Assembly (NCBI RefSeq): GCF_023716465.1
Contig: NZ_CP092415.1
Coordinates: 2,147,501-2,211,500, forward strand
Direction: 5' to 3'
Source of the DNA: Flagellimonas marinaquae
GTDB taxonomy: Bacteria > Bacteroidota > Bacteroidia > Flavobacteriales > Flavobacteriaceae
DNA: 64,000 nucleotides
Shown one piece after another: positions 27,888-35,419 of this stretch. The notes below the pieces were generated by a model that did not search any database, was not told where the DNA came from, and saw only the letters and a list, made by a program, of their open reading frames with translations. Every line of letters begins with the position of its first letter. The stretch's first letter is position 1. The position numbers and the translations under genes are program-made.

Positions 27888-28637
27888 ATGCTAAAAGGTA
27901 AAGTAGCGGTAGTAACAGGAGGATCAAGAGACATTGGTCGTGCCATTTCGATTAAACTGGCCAAACAAGGAGCTAAAGTGGTGGTGAATTACCATAGTTC
28001 GGAAAAAGGAGCCAACGAAACAGTGGCCGAGATCCAATCGTTGGGACAAGAAGCAATTGCGGTAAAAGCCGATGTTTCCAAAATGAATGAAATTATTCAT
28101 TTAAAAGAGAAAACTGTGGAGGCTTTTGGTGATAAAGTAGATATTTTGGTCAACAATGCAGGCGGTCTTTTCGAAAGACGATCTCTTGAAGAATTTGATG
28201 AGGATTTTTATGATTTGGTCATGGGAGTTAACTTTAAGTCGACCGTGTTCGTAACACAAGCTTTCGAGCCTTTAATGGAAGAGGGCGCCTCAATAATCAA
28301 CCTTTCTTCACAAGCAGCTCGAGATGGCGGCGGCGCAGGATCAACACTATACGCATCCTCCAAAGGAGCCGTGAGTACATTTACCAAAGCAATGGCAAAA
28401 GAATTGGGACCAAAAGGCATACGAACAAATGCAATATGTCCTGGATTGATCGGAACCAAGTTCCATGATGATTTTACCAAGGATGAGGTAAGGGCCAAAG
28501 TTGCTGCGAGTACCCCCTTGCGCAGGGAAGGTAGTGCAGAGGAAGTGGCGGATTTGGTAGCTTATTTGGCATCGAACGAGTCATCTTTTGTAAATGGAAA
28601 TAATATTGATATTAATGGAGGTTTGGCCTTTAGCTAA
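27888..28637 (+). CDS. Short-chain dehydrogenase/reductase, likely DEH reductase
   Basis: A 249-residue SDR with TGGSRDIG, VNNAGG, the catalytic Ser in NLSSQAA and LYASSK (Tyr/Lys). The residues after the cofactor loop (NYHSSEKG) resemble FabG/KduD-type enzymes and the DEH reductases of alginate-degrading flavobacteria. Function: reduce 4-deoxy-L-erythro-5-hexoseulose uronate to 2-keto-3-deoxygluconate. It is 24 bp after the first SDR and 27 bp before kdgK. The pair could split NADH and NADPH use or handle different uronate products. Confidence 0.88.
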   Translation: MLKGKVAVVTGGSRDIGRAISIKLAKQGAKVVVNYHSSEKGANETVAEIQSLGQEAIAVKADVSKMNEIIHLKEKTVEAFGDKVDILVNNAGGLFERRSLEEFDEDFYDLVMGVNFKSTVFVTQAFEPLMEEGASIINLSSQAARDGGGAGSTLYASSKGAVSTFTKAMAKELGPKGIRTNAICPGLIGTKFHDDFTKDEVRAKVAASTPLRREGSAEEVADLVAYLASNESSFVNGNNIDINGGLAFS

Positions 28638-28664
28638 GCCTTAAACGATAAGTAATACATAAAA

Positions 28665-29711
28665 ATGAAAAAAGTAGTAACGTTCGGGGAGATCATGCTT
28701 CGTTTGGCCCCTCCGGGATTTTTAAGGTTTTCACAAACAAACTCATTTGATGTGGTCTATGGCGGCGGAGAGTCTAACGTAGCGGTTTCCCTGGCCAATT
28801 ATGGAGTTCCGGTCGATTTTGTGACGCGTTTGCCCAAGAACGACATAGGGGAGTGTGCCCTTATGGAAATGCGCAAGCGCGGTGTTGGTACGGACAAGGT
28901 CATATTTGGAGGCGATCGTCTGGGTATCTATTTTTTGGAGACCGGTGCCGTTACCCGTGGCAGTAAGGTGGTCTACGACCGAGCACATTCGGCCATGGCC
29001 GAGATCGAGCAGGGCATGGTAGATTGGAAAGCTGTCTTTGAGGGTGTGGAATGGTTCCATTGGACAGGGATCACCCCTGCGATTTCCCAAGGCGCGGCCA
29101 ATGCCTGTCTGGAGGCTGTAAAGGTGGCCAGTGATATGGGAGTTACCATATCCACGGACCTTAACTACCGCGCCAAACTCTGGAAATACTGTGATGATGC
29201 CAAACGTGAGGAGATCATGTCGGAGCTCACCTCCTACTGTGACATCGTCCTTGGGAACGAGGAAGATGCGGAGAAGCATTTCGGGATCAAGCCCGAAGGG
29301 CTGGACATCACCACCCAGGGAGAGCACGTAAAGGCCGAGGCCTTCCTATCGGTCTGTGAGCAGATGATGAAACGTTTCCCACGGGCCAAGAAGGTGATCA
29401 CCACACTAAGGGGCTCCCTATCGGCATCGCACAACACATGGGCAGGAGTACTTTATGATGGGAAGACCATGTACAAGTCCCCCGAATACCAGATCACCCA
29501 CATAGTGGACCGTGTCGGAGGAGGGGACTCCTTTATGGGCGGATTGATCTACGGACTGCTCAAGTACCCTGAGGACGACCAGAACGCACTGGATTTTGCC
29601 GTAGCTGCATCCTGCCTAAAGCATACCATAAAGGGAGATGCCAACTTGGCAACAGTGGCCGAAGTAGAAAAATTGATGAGTGGCGATGCCTCCGGAAGGG
29701 TGGCCAGATAA
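28665..29711 (+). CDS. kdgK: 2-keto-3-deoxygluconate kinase
   Basis: A 348-residue PfkB-family kinase making KDPG from KDG and ATP. It has the N-terminal VYGGGESNVA sugar-binding motif, the NxxE-type motif in LGNEEDAEKHFG, DLNYRAKLW, and the C-terminal anion hole/base VDRVGGGDSFMGGL, in which the usual DTxGAGD is changed to DRVGGGD while the base Asp is kept. Codons are noticeably richer in G+C than in the SDR before and the kinase after it, together with the following aldolase gene. Both may be highly expressed or of separate origin. Confidence 0.92.
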   Translation: MKKVVTFGEIMLRLAPPGFLRFSQTNSFDVVYGGGESNVAVSLANYGVPVDFVTRLPKNDIGECALMEMRKRGVGTDKVIFGGDRLGIYFLETGAVTRGSKVVYDRAHSAMAEIEQGMVDWKAVFEGVEWFHWTGITPAISQGAANACLEAVKVASDMGVTISTDLNYRAKLWKYCDDAKREEIMSELTSYCDIVLGNEEDAEKHFGIKPEGLDITTQGEHVKAEAFLSVCEQMMKRFPRAKKVITTLRGSLSASHNTWAGVLYDGKTMYKSPEYQITHIVDRVGGGDSFMGGLIYGLLKYPEDDQNALDFAVAASCLKHTIKGDANLATVAEVEKLMSGDASGRVAR

Positions 29712-29732
29712 AAAATCACAAAGCACATAAAA

Positions 29733-30401
29733 ATGGCACAATTTTCAAGAATTGATGTAGTGAACGCAATGAGGGATACAGGAATGGTCCCTCTTTTTTA
29801 CCACCCCGATATAGCGTTGGGCAAAAAGGTGCTCAAGGCCTGTTACGATGGCGGGGCAAGATTGATGGAGTTCACCGCCCGGGGCGATTATGCCTATGAA
29901 GTGTTCTCCGAGCTGAACAAGTATACGATCAAAGAACTGCCCGGTATGATCATGGGAGTCGGTTCCATAACGGATGCAGCAGCAGCATCGCTGTACATGC
30001 AGATGGGGGCCAATTTTATAGTGACCCCTTCCTTAAGGGAAGACATAGCGCTGGCCTGCAACCGCAGAAAAATACTTTGGTCCCCTGGCTGCGGATCTTT
30101 GACGGAGATCAACCGTGCGGAAGAGCTTGGCTGCGAAGTCATCAAGCTTTTTCCTGGTTCTACCTACGGCCCCGGGTTCGTGAAGGCAATCAAGGGCCCC
30201 CAGCCCTGGACGAGCATCATGCCCACCGGTGGTGTGAGCACCGAGGAGTCCAATTTAAAAGGATGGTTCGATGCGGGTGTTACCTGCGTGGGCATGGGAT
30301 CCAAACTGATCAGCAAGGATATTTTGGCCAATAAAGATTTTGAAGGTCTTGAACATTTGGTCAGGGAAACTTTGGCTACCATTATCAAAATAAGAAACTG
30401 A
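29733..30401 (+). CDS. eda: KDPG aldolase (2-dehydro-3-deoxy-phosphogluconate aldolase)
   Basis: A 222-residue class I aldolase of the KDPG/KHG family, splitting KDPG to pyruvate and glyceraldehyde-3-phosphate. The substrate-binding start GMVPLFYHPD, the Glu in LMEFTARGDY, VTPSLREDIA, and the Schiff-base Lys region EVIKLFPGSTYGPGFVKAIKGP are present, with TGGV and GMGSKL for phosphate binding. It ends the core pathway, 21 bp after kdgK, and shares its G+C-rich codon usage. It is one of the clearest enzyme calls here. Confidence 0.95.
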   Translation: MAQFSRIDVVNAMRDTGMVPLFYHPDIALGKKVLKACYDGGARLMEFTARGDYAYEVFSELNKYTIKELPGMIMGVGSITDAAAASLYMQMGANFIVTPSLREDIALACNRRKILWSPGCGSLTEINRAEELGCEVIKLFPGSTYGPGFVKAIKGPQPWTSIMPTGGVSTEESNLKGWFDAGVTCVGMGSKLISKDILANKDFEGLEHLVRETLATIIKIRN

Positions 30402-30428
30402 TAGCCCTAAACGGATTTTCCTAAAAGT

Positions 30429-31433
30429 ATGTCCAAAAAACTAGTCACCTTCGGAGAAGTAATGATGCGCTTATCTCCGCCAGGATATTCAAAATTTGCA
30501 CAGGCAACATCATTGGAGCTAGTGTATGGCGGAGGTGAGGCCAATGTAGCTATTTCCTGTGCCTATCTTGGCATGAAAGCCTCTCATGTTACGCGATTTC
30601 CCGATAATGCCCTTGGAAAAGCCGCAACGCAATTTCTACGGCAACATTGGTTGAGCACGGAGCACGTGATCTATGGAGATGAAATGATAGGTAAGTATTT
30701 TCTTGAAAAAGGAGCAGTACACCGATCTAGTGAGGTAATTTATGAAAGACAAGGTTCCGCATTTTCATTGATCGAACCGAAAATGGTGGATTGGGAAGAA
30801 GTGCTTAAAGATGCGGATTGGTTTCATTGGACAGGTATTACACCTGCTATTTCCGATGGAGCCGCCAAATGTTGTCTTGAGGCAATTAAAACCGCCAATA
30901 AATTGGGCATTAAGGTTTCTGGCGATATTAATTCCCGAGATAATATGTGGAAGTATGGCAAGACTATGCAAGAGGTAATGCCAGAATTGGTAAAACATTG
31001 TGACATTGTAATCACCAGTAGTCATGGTATCCAAGAAATGTTTGGTCTAGGTGATCCCGAGGGCAAGTTTCGTTTTGCTGCCAAAGACCTCATGGATGCC
31101 TTTCCAAATATAGAAAAGGTTGTGGGAAAGACAAGGAAGTCTATCAGTGCATCACACCAACAAATACAGGGTAAGGTATGGAACGGGGAAACCTATACCA
31201 AAACAAGGACCTTGAACATAACCCATGTGATAGATCGTGTTGGAACAGGCGATGCATTTGCATCGGGTCTTATTTACGGCCTGCTCCATTATGATGAAGA
31301 TATCAAAGCACTGGATTTTGCCACTGCGGCATGTGCATTAAAACACACAGTTCCCGGAGATGTAAACATGGTGTCGTTGGAAAATGTTACCAGCTTAATG
31401 GATGGTAACACTTCTGGAGCCATAAAAAGGTAA
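30429..31433 (+). CDS. PfkB-family kinase, diverged paralogue of kdgK
   Basis: A 334-residue protein clearly homologous to the kinase two genes upstream (shared VYGGGEANVA, FHWTGITPAIS, DRVGTGDAFASGLIYGLL, CALKHTVPGD). It differs in two active-site blocks: DLNYR is DINSR, and the NEED segment (NxxE motif) is TSSHG, so a conserved Mg/phosphate position is lost. The base Asp (GTGDAF) remains. It could phosphorylate a related sugar acid, be regulatory, or be a weaker KDG kinase. Codon usage is AT-richer than in kdgK-eda. Confidence 0.85.
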   Translation: MSKKLVTFGEVMMRLSPPGYSKFAQATSLELVYGGGEANVAISCAYLGMKASHVTRFPDNALGKAATQFLRQHWLSTEHVIYGDEMIGKYFLEKGAVHRSSEVIYERQGSAFSLIEPKMVDWEEVLKDADWFHWTGITPAISDGAAKCCLEAIKTANKLGIKVSGDINSRDNMWKYGKTMQEVMPELVKHCDIVITSSHGIQEMFGLGDPEGKFRFAAKDLMDAFPNIEKVVGKTRKSISASHQQIQGKVWNGETYTKTRTLNITHVIDRVGTGDAFASGLIYGLLHYDEDIKALDFATAACALKHTVPGDVNMVSLENVTSLMDGNTSGAIKR

Positions 31434-31471
31434 AGCCATCAAATCCCGATATTTAAAGCTAAATCCATACC

Positions 31472-32755
31472 ATGAAAAATACAGCTGCCAAAACTTCTAT
31501 TTTTAAAAAACTACTAGGTATAATACTTGCTTTTGGACCAGGTATTTTTGCCATTGGATACACGATTGGAACCGGTAGTGTTACATCGATGACCGTTGCA
31601 GGTAGTACCTATGGAATGCAGCTTTTATGGGTTTTGGTGCTGAGCTGTTTGTTTTCTGGGGCGTTGATCTATGCTTATGGACAATTTGCTTTGGTTACCG
31701 GAGAAACGGGCCTCTATGCTTTTAGGAAACACTTGAAATGGGGTAAATTGGTCGCCATTTTGGTGCTTGTAGGTATTTCTTTTGGTCAATGGAACTCCCT
31801 AATGGGAATATTGGGAATTTCATCAAGTATCTTTTTTGAAATTTCAGCAATTTATTTTCCAAGTATAGAAGAAGCTGGTATAAATGTGCCTTTTATTATC
31901 GCAGCGCTTATTATTGTGATTATGTATGCGCTTTTATTGCAAGGAAAGTACACTTTCTTTGAAAAAATACTGGTCATATTCGTCACAATTATGGGGTTTT
32001 CGTTCTTGTTTTCCCTGTTTTTCGTTCATCCATTACCTACGGAGGTTTTAGAAGGATTGGTACCAAGTATTCCTAATGTAAAAGGTGGTAAAATGATGGT
32101 TGCGGCATTTGTGGGAACTACCATGGCGTCTGCCACCTTTTTATCAAGACCTTTATTTGTTAGGGGCAAAGGGTGGAACTTAAAGGAAAATGAAGGACAG
32201 CAGAAAAAAGATGCTATTATAGCTGCATTTTTGGTTTTTATGATCAGTGGGGCGATTATGGCTGTAGCCTGTGGAGCATTGTTCCACGATGGAAAACCGG
32301 TGGTTACAGTTTTGGATATGGTGGGTACTTTAGAGCCTGTGGCAGGAAAATTTGCCCTTACCCTCTTCTTTTTTGGAACCTTAAGTGCGGGGCTTTCGTC
32401 TATATTCCCTTGTTTGTTGATTGCACCTATTTTGTTGGCCGATTATCAATCGGGCGAACTGGATACTACATCCAATCAGTTTAAGATCATTACCGCGTTT
32501 GCCTGTTTATTTGCCTTGATAGGCCCCGCAATAGGAGCGGATGCTATAGAAGTTCAGATTTTATCCCAAGTATTCAATGTTTTTGTATTGCCTTTGGTTG
32601 TTATTGCTATTCTTATTTTATTGAACAAAGCTTCTTTAATGAATGGCTATAAGCCTCATTGGTTGCTAAATACTCTTATTGGTGCAGCTTTTATTTTTGC
32701 TTGTGTTATTTCGTTCAATGGCGTTATAGCTTTATTGGAATACTTCAACGCTTAA
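31472..32755 (+). CDS. Nramp-fold membrane transporter without canonical metal ligands
   Basis: A 427-residue protein with about eleven hydrophobic helices and the Nramp-type start FGPGIFAIGYTIGTGS. The metal-binding DPGN of helix 1 is GTGS (residues 33-36), and the MPH motif of helix 6 reads MAS in VGTTMASATF, so Asp, Asn, Pro and His are missing. Transport of a divalent metal by the usual mechanism is therefore doubtful. As the last gene of the alginate catabolic operon (38 bp after the second kinase) it may carry a uronate or keto acid, or a different cation. Annotation pipelines will probably call it an Nramp divalent metal transporter. Confidence 0.75.
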   Translation: MKNTAAKTSIFKKLLGIILAFGPGIFAIGYTIGTGSVTSMTVAGSTYGMQLLWVLVLSCLFSGALIYAYGQFALVTGETGLYAFRKHLKWGKLVAILVLVGISFGQWNSLMGILGISSSIFFEISAIYFPSIEEAGINVPFIIAALIIVIMYALLLQGKYTFFEKILVIFVTIMGFSFLFSLFFVHPLPTEVLEGLVPSIPNVKGGKMMVAAFVGTTMASATFLSRPLFVRGKGWNLKENEGQQKKDAIIAAFLVFMISGAIMAVACGALFHDGKPVVTVLDMVGTLEPVAGKFALTLFFFGTLSAGLSSIFPCLLIAPILLADYQSGELDTTSNQFKIITAFACLFALIGPAIGADAIEVQILSQVFNVFVLPLVVIAILILLNKASLMNGYKPHWLLNTLIGAAFIFACVISFNGVIALLEYFNA

Positions 32756-32829
32756 GTTAAAGACGGATATAAGAAGAGTTGATGTGGGGTGAAATAGATT
32801 AATTGTATTCTATGTACTTTTAGATAAAA

Positions 32830-32864
32830 GGAAAGCCCTACAGATGTAAATTTACGGGACTTAT
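32830..32864 (+). repeat. Degenerate copy of the tRNA-Gln terminator
   Basis: This stretch matches 13483-13517 at 30 of 35 positions, including the identical loop CAGATGTAAATTT. The stem is partly broken, so termination would be weak, though a T-run follows. It lies just after the last alginate gene. No tRNA sequence precedes it. Confidence 0.65.
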
Positions 32865-32942
32865 TTTTTCAGAATACCAAATGGCTTACACATATCCATT
32901 TTTGGGGTTTTGGTGTCTTCGACAAGATTGAAGTATCAAGAA

Positions 32943-33323
32943 TTAGTAGTTCTGCTGTATGTAGGCAATCTTCAATTGGAACATTTCCGCCATTTTAGTA
33001 GCTCTGAATTTGGCTTCTTGTGCTTTCTCGCCTGAAAAATTATCATCGATGGTCTCAAAAAACAATTGTTTCCAACGATCAAAATGCTCGGCTTTGACCG
33101 GCAGTTGTGCATGTGGGGCAAAGGGACTGCCGTGATAGGTGTGCTCCTGCAGTAAAACGGTTTGCCAAAACCGATACATTTTTTCCAAGTGTAATGGCCA
33201 ATTATCTTTTATTGCTCTATTAAAAATATCGGCAAGTAAAGGGTCCCTGCGTACTTTGTCATAAAAAAGGTCTACCAGTAGTTTAATTTCTTCTATAGTT
33301 GTGATCTCTTTTCTTTCAGTCAT
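32943..33323 (-). CDS. Group III truncated haemoglobin
   Basis: A 126-residue globin of the trHbIII group. FYDKVRRDPLLADIFNRAI and KMYRFWQTVLLQEHTYHGSPF are the group markers, and the proximal-His region is LPVKAEHFDRWKQLFFETI. It is probably involved in NO or oxygen chemistry. Last gene of a minus-strand NO-defence group rrf2-ric-hemerythrin-membrane protein-trHb, 24 bp after the small membrane protein gene. Confidence 0.92.
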   Translation of the reverse strand: MTERKEITTIEEIKLLVDLFYDKVRRDPLLADIFNRAIKDNWPLHLEKMYRFWQTVLLQEHTYHGSPFAPHAQLPVKAEHFDRWKQLFFETIDDNFSGEKAQEAKFRATKMAEMFQLKIAYIQQNY

Positions 33324-33347
33324 GGCAAATTTATACTTGGTGTTTGA

Positions 33348-33698
33348 TTAAAATAAGTGGGCGAGTATCACCAAAGTGCTAAAAACAACACTTAGGATCA
33401 ATAAATTAAAGGTAGCCTTTGCTTTTAATTGTGCCAAAACGGCTCCATTGAAAGCCATGCAGAATATGGTCACAAAGAAGAGTATGATCATTTTTAGCAG
33501 CATAGTCGTTTCTCCCATTAATAAAATCATCGCTGCACCAGAACCCAGGCAACTTTGTCCGATAATTGCTATGGTAGAATATCCAAGTTGTTTCTTTTTA
33601 AACTCCAGATACATCTGTTGGTATAGATTCCTTGGATTTTTTGTCTTGAATTTAGAGCCAGAACTGGTCATGGGTATTGTCGTTAAATTTTTCGCCAT
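33348..33698 (-). CDS. Small membrane protein of unknown function in the NO-defence cluster
   Basis: A 116-residue protein: about 40 polar residues, then three likely helices (YSTIAIIGQSCLGSGAAMILL, MLLKMIILFFVTIFCMAFNGAVLA and TFNLLILSVVFSTLVILAHLF). It overlaps the 3' end of the hemerythrin gene by 47 bases if the first ATG is used; MTSSGS ten codons later shortens the overlap. I recognise no named family. Position between hemerythrin and truncated haemoglobin suggests a link to NO or oxygen stress. Confidence 0.65.
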   Translation of the reverse strand: MAKNLTTIPMTSSGSKFKTKNPRNLYQQMYLEFKKKQLGYSTIAIIGQSCLGSGAAMILLMGETTMLLKMIILFFVTIFCMAFNGAVLAQLKAKATFNLLILSVVFSTLVILAHLF

Positions 33699-34113
33699 TA
33701 TGTTGTTTATTGATCAGGTCCAGTTGGGCAGAGTCGGCAACCTCTTGTATGTGATTGAAAAGTTGCCGTTCTTCGAACCTAATATGTTCCTCAAGTTTTT
33801 TTTCGATTTGTTCCAATGTGTTCACGTCCAATTTTGAAGAGGTGAACCAATTTTTTAATATATCATGGTCGCTAAGTGCTTTTTGTACCCAAGGATGTCC
33901 ATTTCCAATAATGGGGAAGAGGTATGTTTCTTCCATATGGAAATGAGGGGCCAAATGGTTTTGATAGAACCAATCCATATATTTTTTGATTCTTTCTGGT
34001 GCAATATTTTTCGACAGCCCTGTTCTGATCTTCCAGGATAAGAGCAACCCATGATGATGCTCACGGCTCACTCCCTGTAGGGCTTTGTGTCGTTTTATTG
34101 GTTTAAATCCCAT
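33652..34113 (-). CDS. Hemerythrin-like domain protein
   Basis: A 153-residue four-helix protein with di-iron ligands spread as SREHHHGLLLSW, HFHMEETYLFP, LSDHDILK and HIRFEERQLFNHIQ. Probably binds O2, NO or stores iron in the cytoplasm. Its start directly abuts the stop of ric (34114/34113), so translation is likely coupled. It may work with Ric in nitrosative stress. Confidence 0.88.
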   Translation of the reverse strand: MGFKPIKRHKALQGVSREHHHGLLLSWKIRTGLSKNIAPERIKKYMDWFYQNHLAPHFHMEETYLFPIIGNGHPWVQKALSDHDILKNWFTSSKLDVNTLEQIEKKLEEHIRFEERQLFNHIQEVADSAQLDLINKQHNGEKFNDNTHDQFWL

Positions 34114-34845
34114 TTAATTATGGTTGAGTAAGTGGGCTTCGAGCAACTCTGCTTTTGGAAAAAGAATATTGTTTTCCAAATGGATGTGACGATGTAGATC
34201 GTCCTCAAATTCTTGTAATAATGCGAATGCTACGCGATAGGTATTGCATGCATCCGAGGGCGGGGTATAGTCCTCGCTCAACTTAGCGATTTTTCTAAAC
34301 CTTTCCCCTTCGTTATCGTGTTCTTGCATCATGCCAGCAATGGGATTGCGTACCGAACCAAAGCGGGGAGCTTCCAAATGGGCATCGGCCTCTGGCCCGT
34401 TCACCATTTTTTTTATGTAGGGAAAAAGAACAAGTTCTTCTTTCTTCATGTGCATGGCCAACTCTCCGGCGGAAACATTGAAATGTTCGGAAATCTGGAA
34501 CAGCTCGGGGTGTCGTTCACCATGAACCTTGCAAAGTTTGGACAGATACTGTTTTAGAACCGGTATTTGTTTTTCCACATATCGATGGTGCTTTTTTTCT
34601 ATGTAATCAATTAAAAGATCTAAGGGCCAGGTTTTAAAGTTGGGTTGGTCGGTTTGGTTTGCTTCCGAAACCGCAGCGAGCTCTTCCAAAATTACTTCTA
34701 GTTGTAATCCTTTTTTTGAGGCAGCTTCGGCTAGGGTCCTGTTGCCGTTGCAACAAAAGTCGATTTTGTGGGCCTTGAATATTTCTGCGGTTCTGTAGTT
34801 GTCCACTACCATTTGTCCGATGGTTTTTTCTTTTGTTCGGGTCAT
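34114..34845 (-). CDS. ric: Iron-sulfur cluster repair di-iron protein Ric/ScdA
   Basis: A 243-residue protein from the ATG at 34845. The upstream ATG (34869) would overlap the palindromic operator at 34861-34880, which argues for the shorter form. The N-terminal ScdA_N/DUF542 domain has the DFCCNGNRTL cysteine motif. The C-terminal hemerythrin domain supplies di-iron ligands (HHRYVEKQ, HGERHPEL, MHMKKEELVLFP, EHDNEGE, HIHLENNILFP). Ric repairs Fe-S clusters damaged by NO or oxidants. It is followed without a gap by the hemerythrin gene. Confidence 0.92.
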   Translation of the reverse strand: MTRTKEKTIGQMVVDNYRTAEIFKAHKIDFCCNGNRTLAEAASKKGLQLEVILEELAAVSEANQTDQPNFKTWPLDLLIDYIEKKHHRYVEKQIPVLKQYLSKLCKVHGERHPELFQISEHFNVSAGELAMHMKKEELVLFPYIKKMVNGPEADAHLEAPRFGSVRNPIAGMMQEHDNEGERFRKIAKLSEDYTPPSDACNTYRVAFALLQEFEDDLHRHIHLENNILFPKAELLEAHLLNHN

Positions 34846-34860
34846 ATCGATTATTTTTAT

Positions 34861-34880
34861 AAAGGACAATTTTATCCTTT
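34861..34880 (-). promoter_or_regulatory. Palindromic operator before ric
   Basis: AAAGGACAATTTTATCCTTT is a 20-bp inverted repeat (AAAGGAC/ATCCTTT arms with one mismatch, 6-base spacer). It lies 16-35 bases before the ric ATG and contains a -7-like TAAAATTG on the minus strand. The same layout occurs at 44088-44107 and, degenerately, at 35372-35391. Confidence 0.65.
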
Positions 34881-34896
34881 TTTTGAATAAATTTTT

Positions 34897-35334
34897 TTAG
34901 CGTTTTAAATATGTCAATCCAACTTCCAGGCCGGTTGCAAGTTCATATAAACTGGTGCTTGTAAGCATTTTTCTGAGGTTGCTTCTAATATCAACAAATT
35001 TGTCGTGCAAGGGGCAGGGCTGGTCTGCATTACATTTCTTAAGCCCAAGGCCACAGCCTACATATATTTGGTCTCCGTCTATGGCTTTTACGATCATGCT
35101 GAGTTTAACAGAGTCCATGTCTTCCCTTTCTATTTCAAACCCCCCATTGGGACCCTTTATGGATTTTACGATGTTATTACGTGTGAGCAGTTGCAATGTT
35201 TTTGCGGTAAAGGCTACTGGTGAGTCTATTTCATCTGCAATTTCTGCAACGCTTACCCGTCTTCCTTCCAAAGACTGCAAAGCAATATACACTGCTGCTC
35301 GAATACCATACTCACAAGCTTTTGAAAACATCAT
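34897..35334 (-). CDS. Rrf2 family regulator, probably NO or Fe-S sensing
   Basis: A 145-residue winged-helix protein. The helix-turn-helix spans VSVAEIADEIDSPVAFTAKTLQLLTRNNIVKSIKGPNGGF. Three cysteines follow in C-x6-C-x5-C (Cys94, 101, 107; VGCGLGLKKCNADQPC), the pattern by which Rrf2 proteins such as NsrR and IscR hold an Fe-S cluster. The setting, directly upstream of ric, hemerythrin and truncated haemoglobin, points to an NsrR-like role. The start could be Met2. Its own promoter carries a degenerate form of the candidate operator. Confidence 0.9.
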   Translation of the reverse strand: MMFSKACEYGIRAAVYIALQSLEGRRVSVAEIADEIDSPVAFTAKTLQLLTRNNIVKSIKGPNGGFEIEREDMDSVKLSMIVKAIDGDQIYVGCGLGLKKCNADQPCPLHDKFVDIRSNLRKMLTSTSLYELATGLEVGLTYLKR

Positions 35335-35350
35335 GGATAATTTTATTGTA

Positions 35351-35391
35351 CAAAGATAGTATTAAAAATATTTAGGACAAAAAAGTCTTTT
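35351..35391 (-). promoter_or_regulatory. rrf2 promoter with degenerate palindrome
   Basis: On the minus strand TATCTTTG (35351-35358) is a perfect TAnnTTTG box, and a TTTTTTG lies 19 bp upstream as the -33. The -33 overlaps TTAGGACAAAAAAGTCTTTT (35372-35391), whose AGGAC-N6-GTCTT arms match the ric operator design. This suggests self-repression by Rrf2. Confidence 0.55.
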
Positions 35392-35419
35392 ATATATAAT
35401 TTCACGTGTAATCCATAAC

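Noticed and set aside
32820..32870. Possible second tRNA before the repeated terminator sequence
   Set aside because: No acceptor stem, anticodon loop or T-arm can be drawn upstream; only the terminator-like part is shared with tRNA-Gln.
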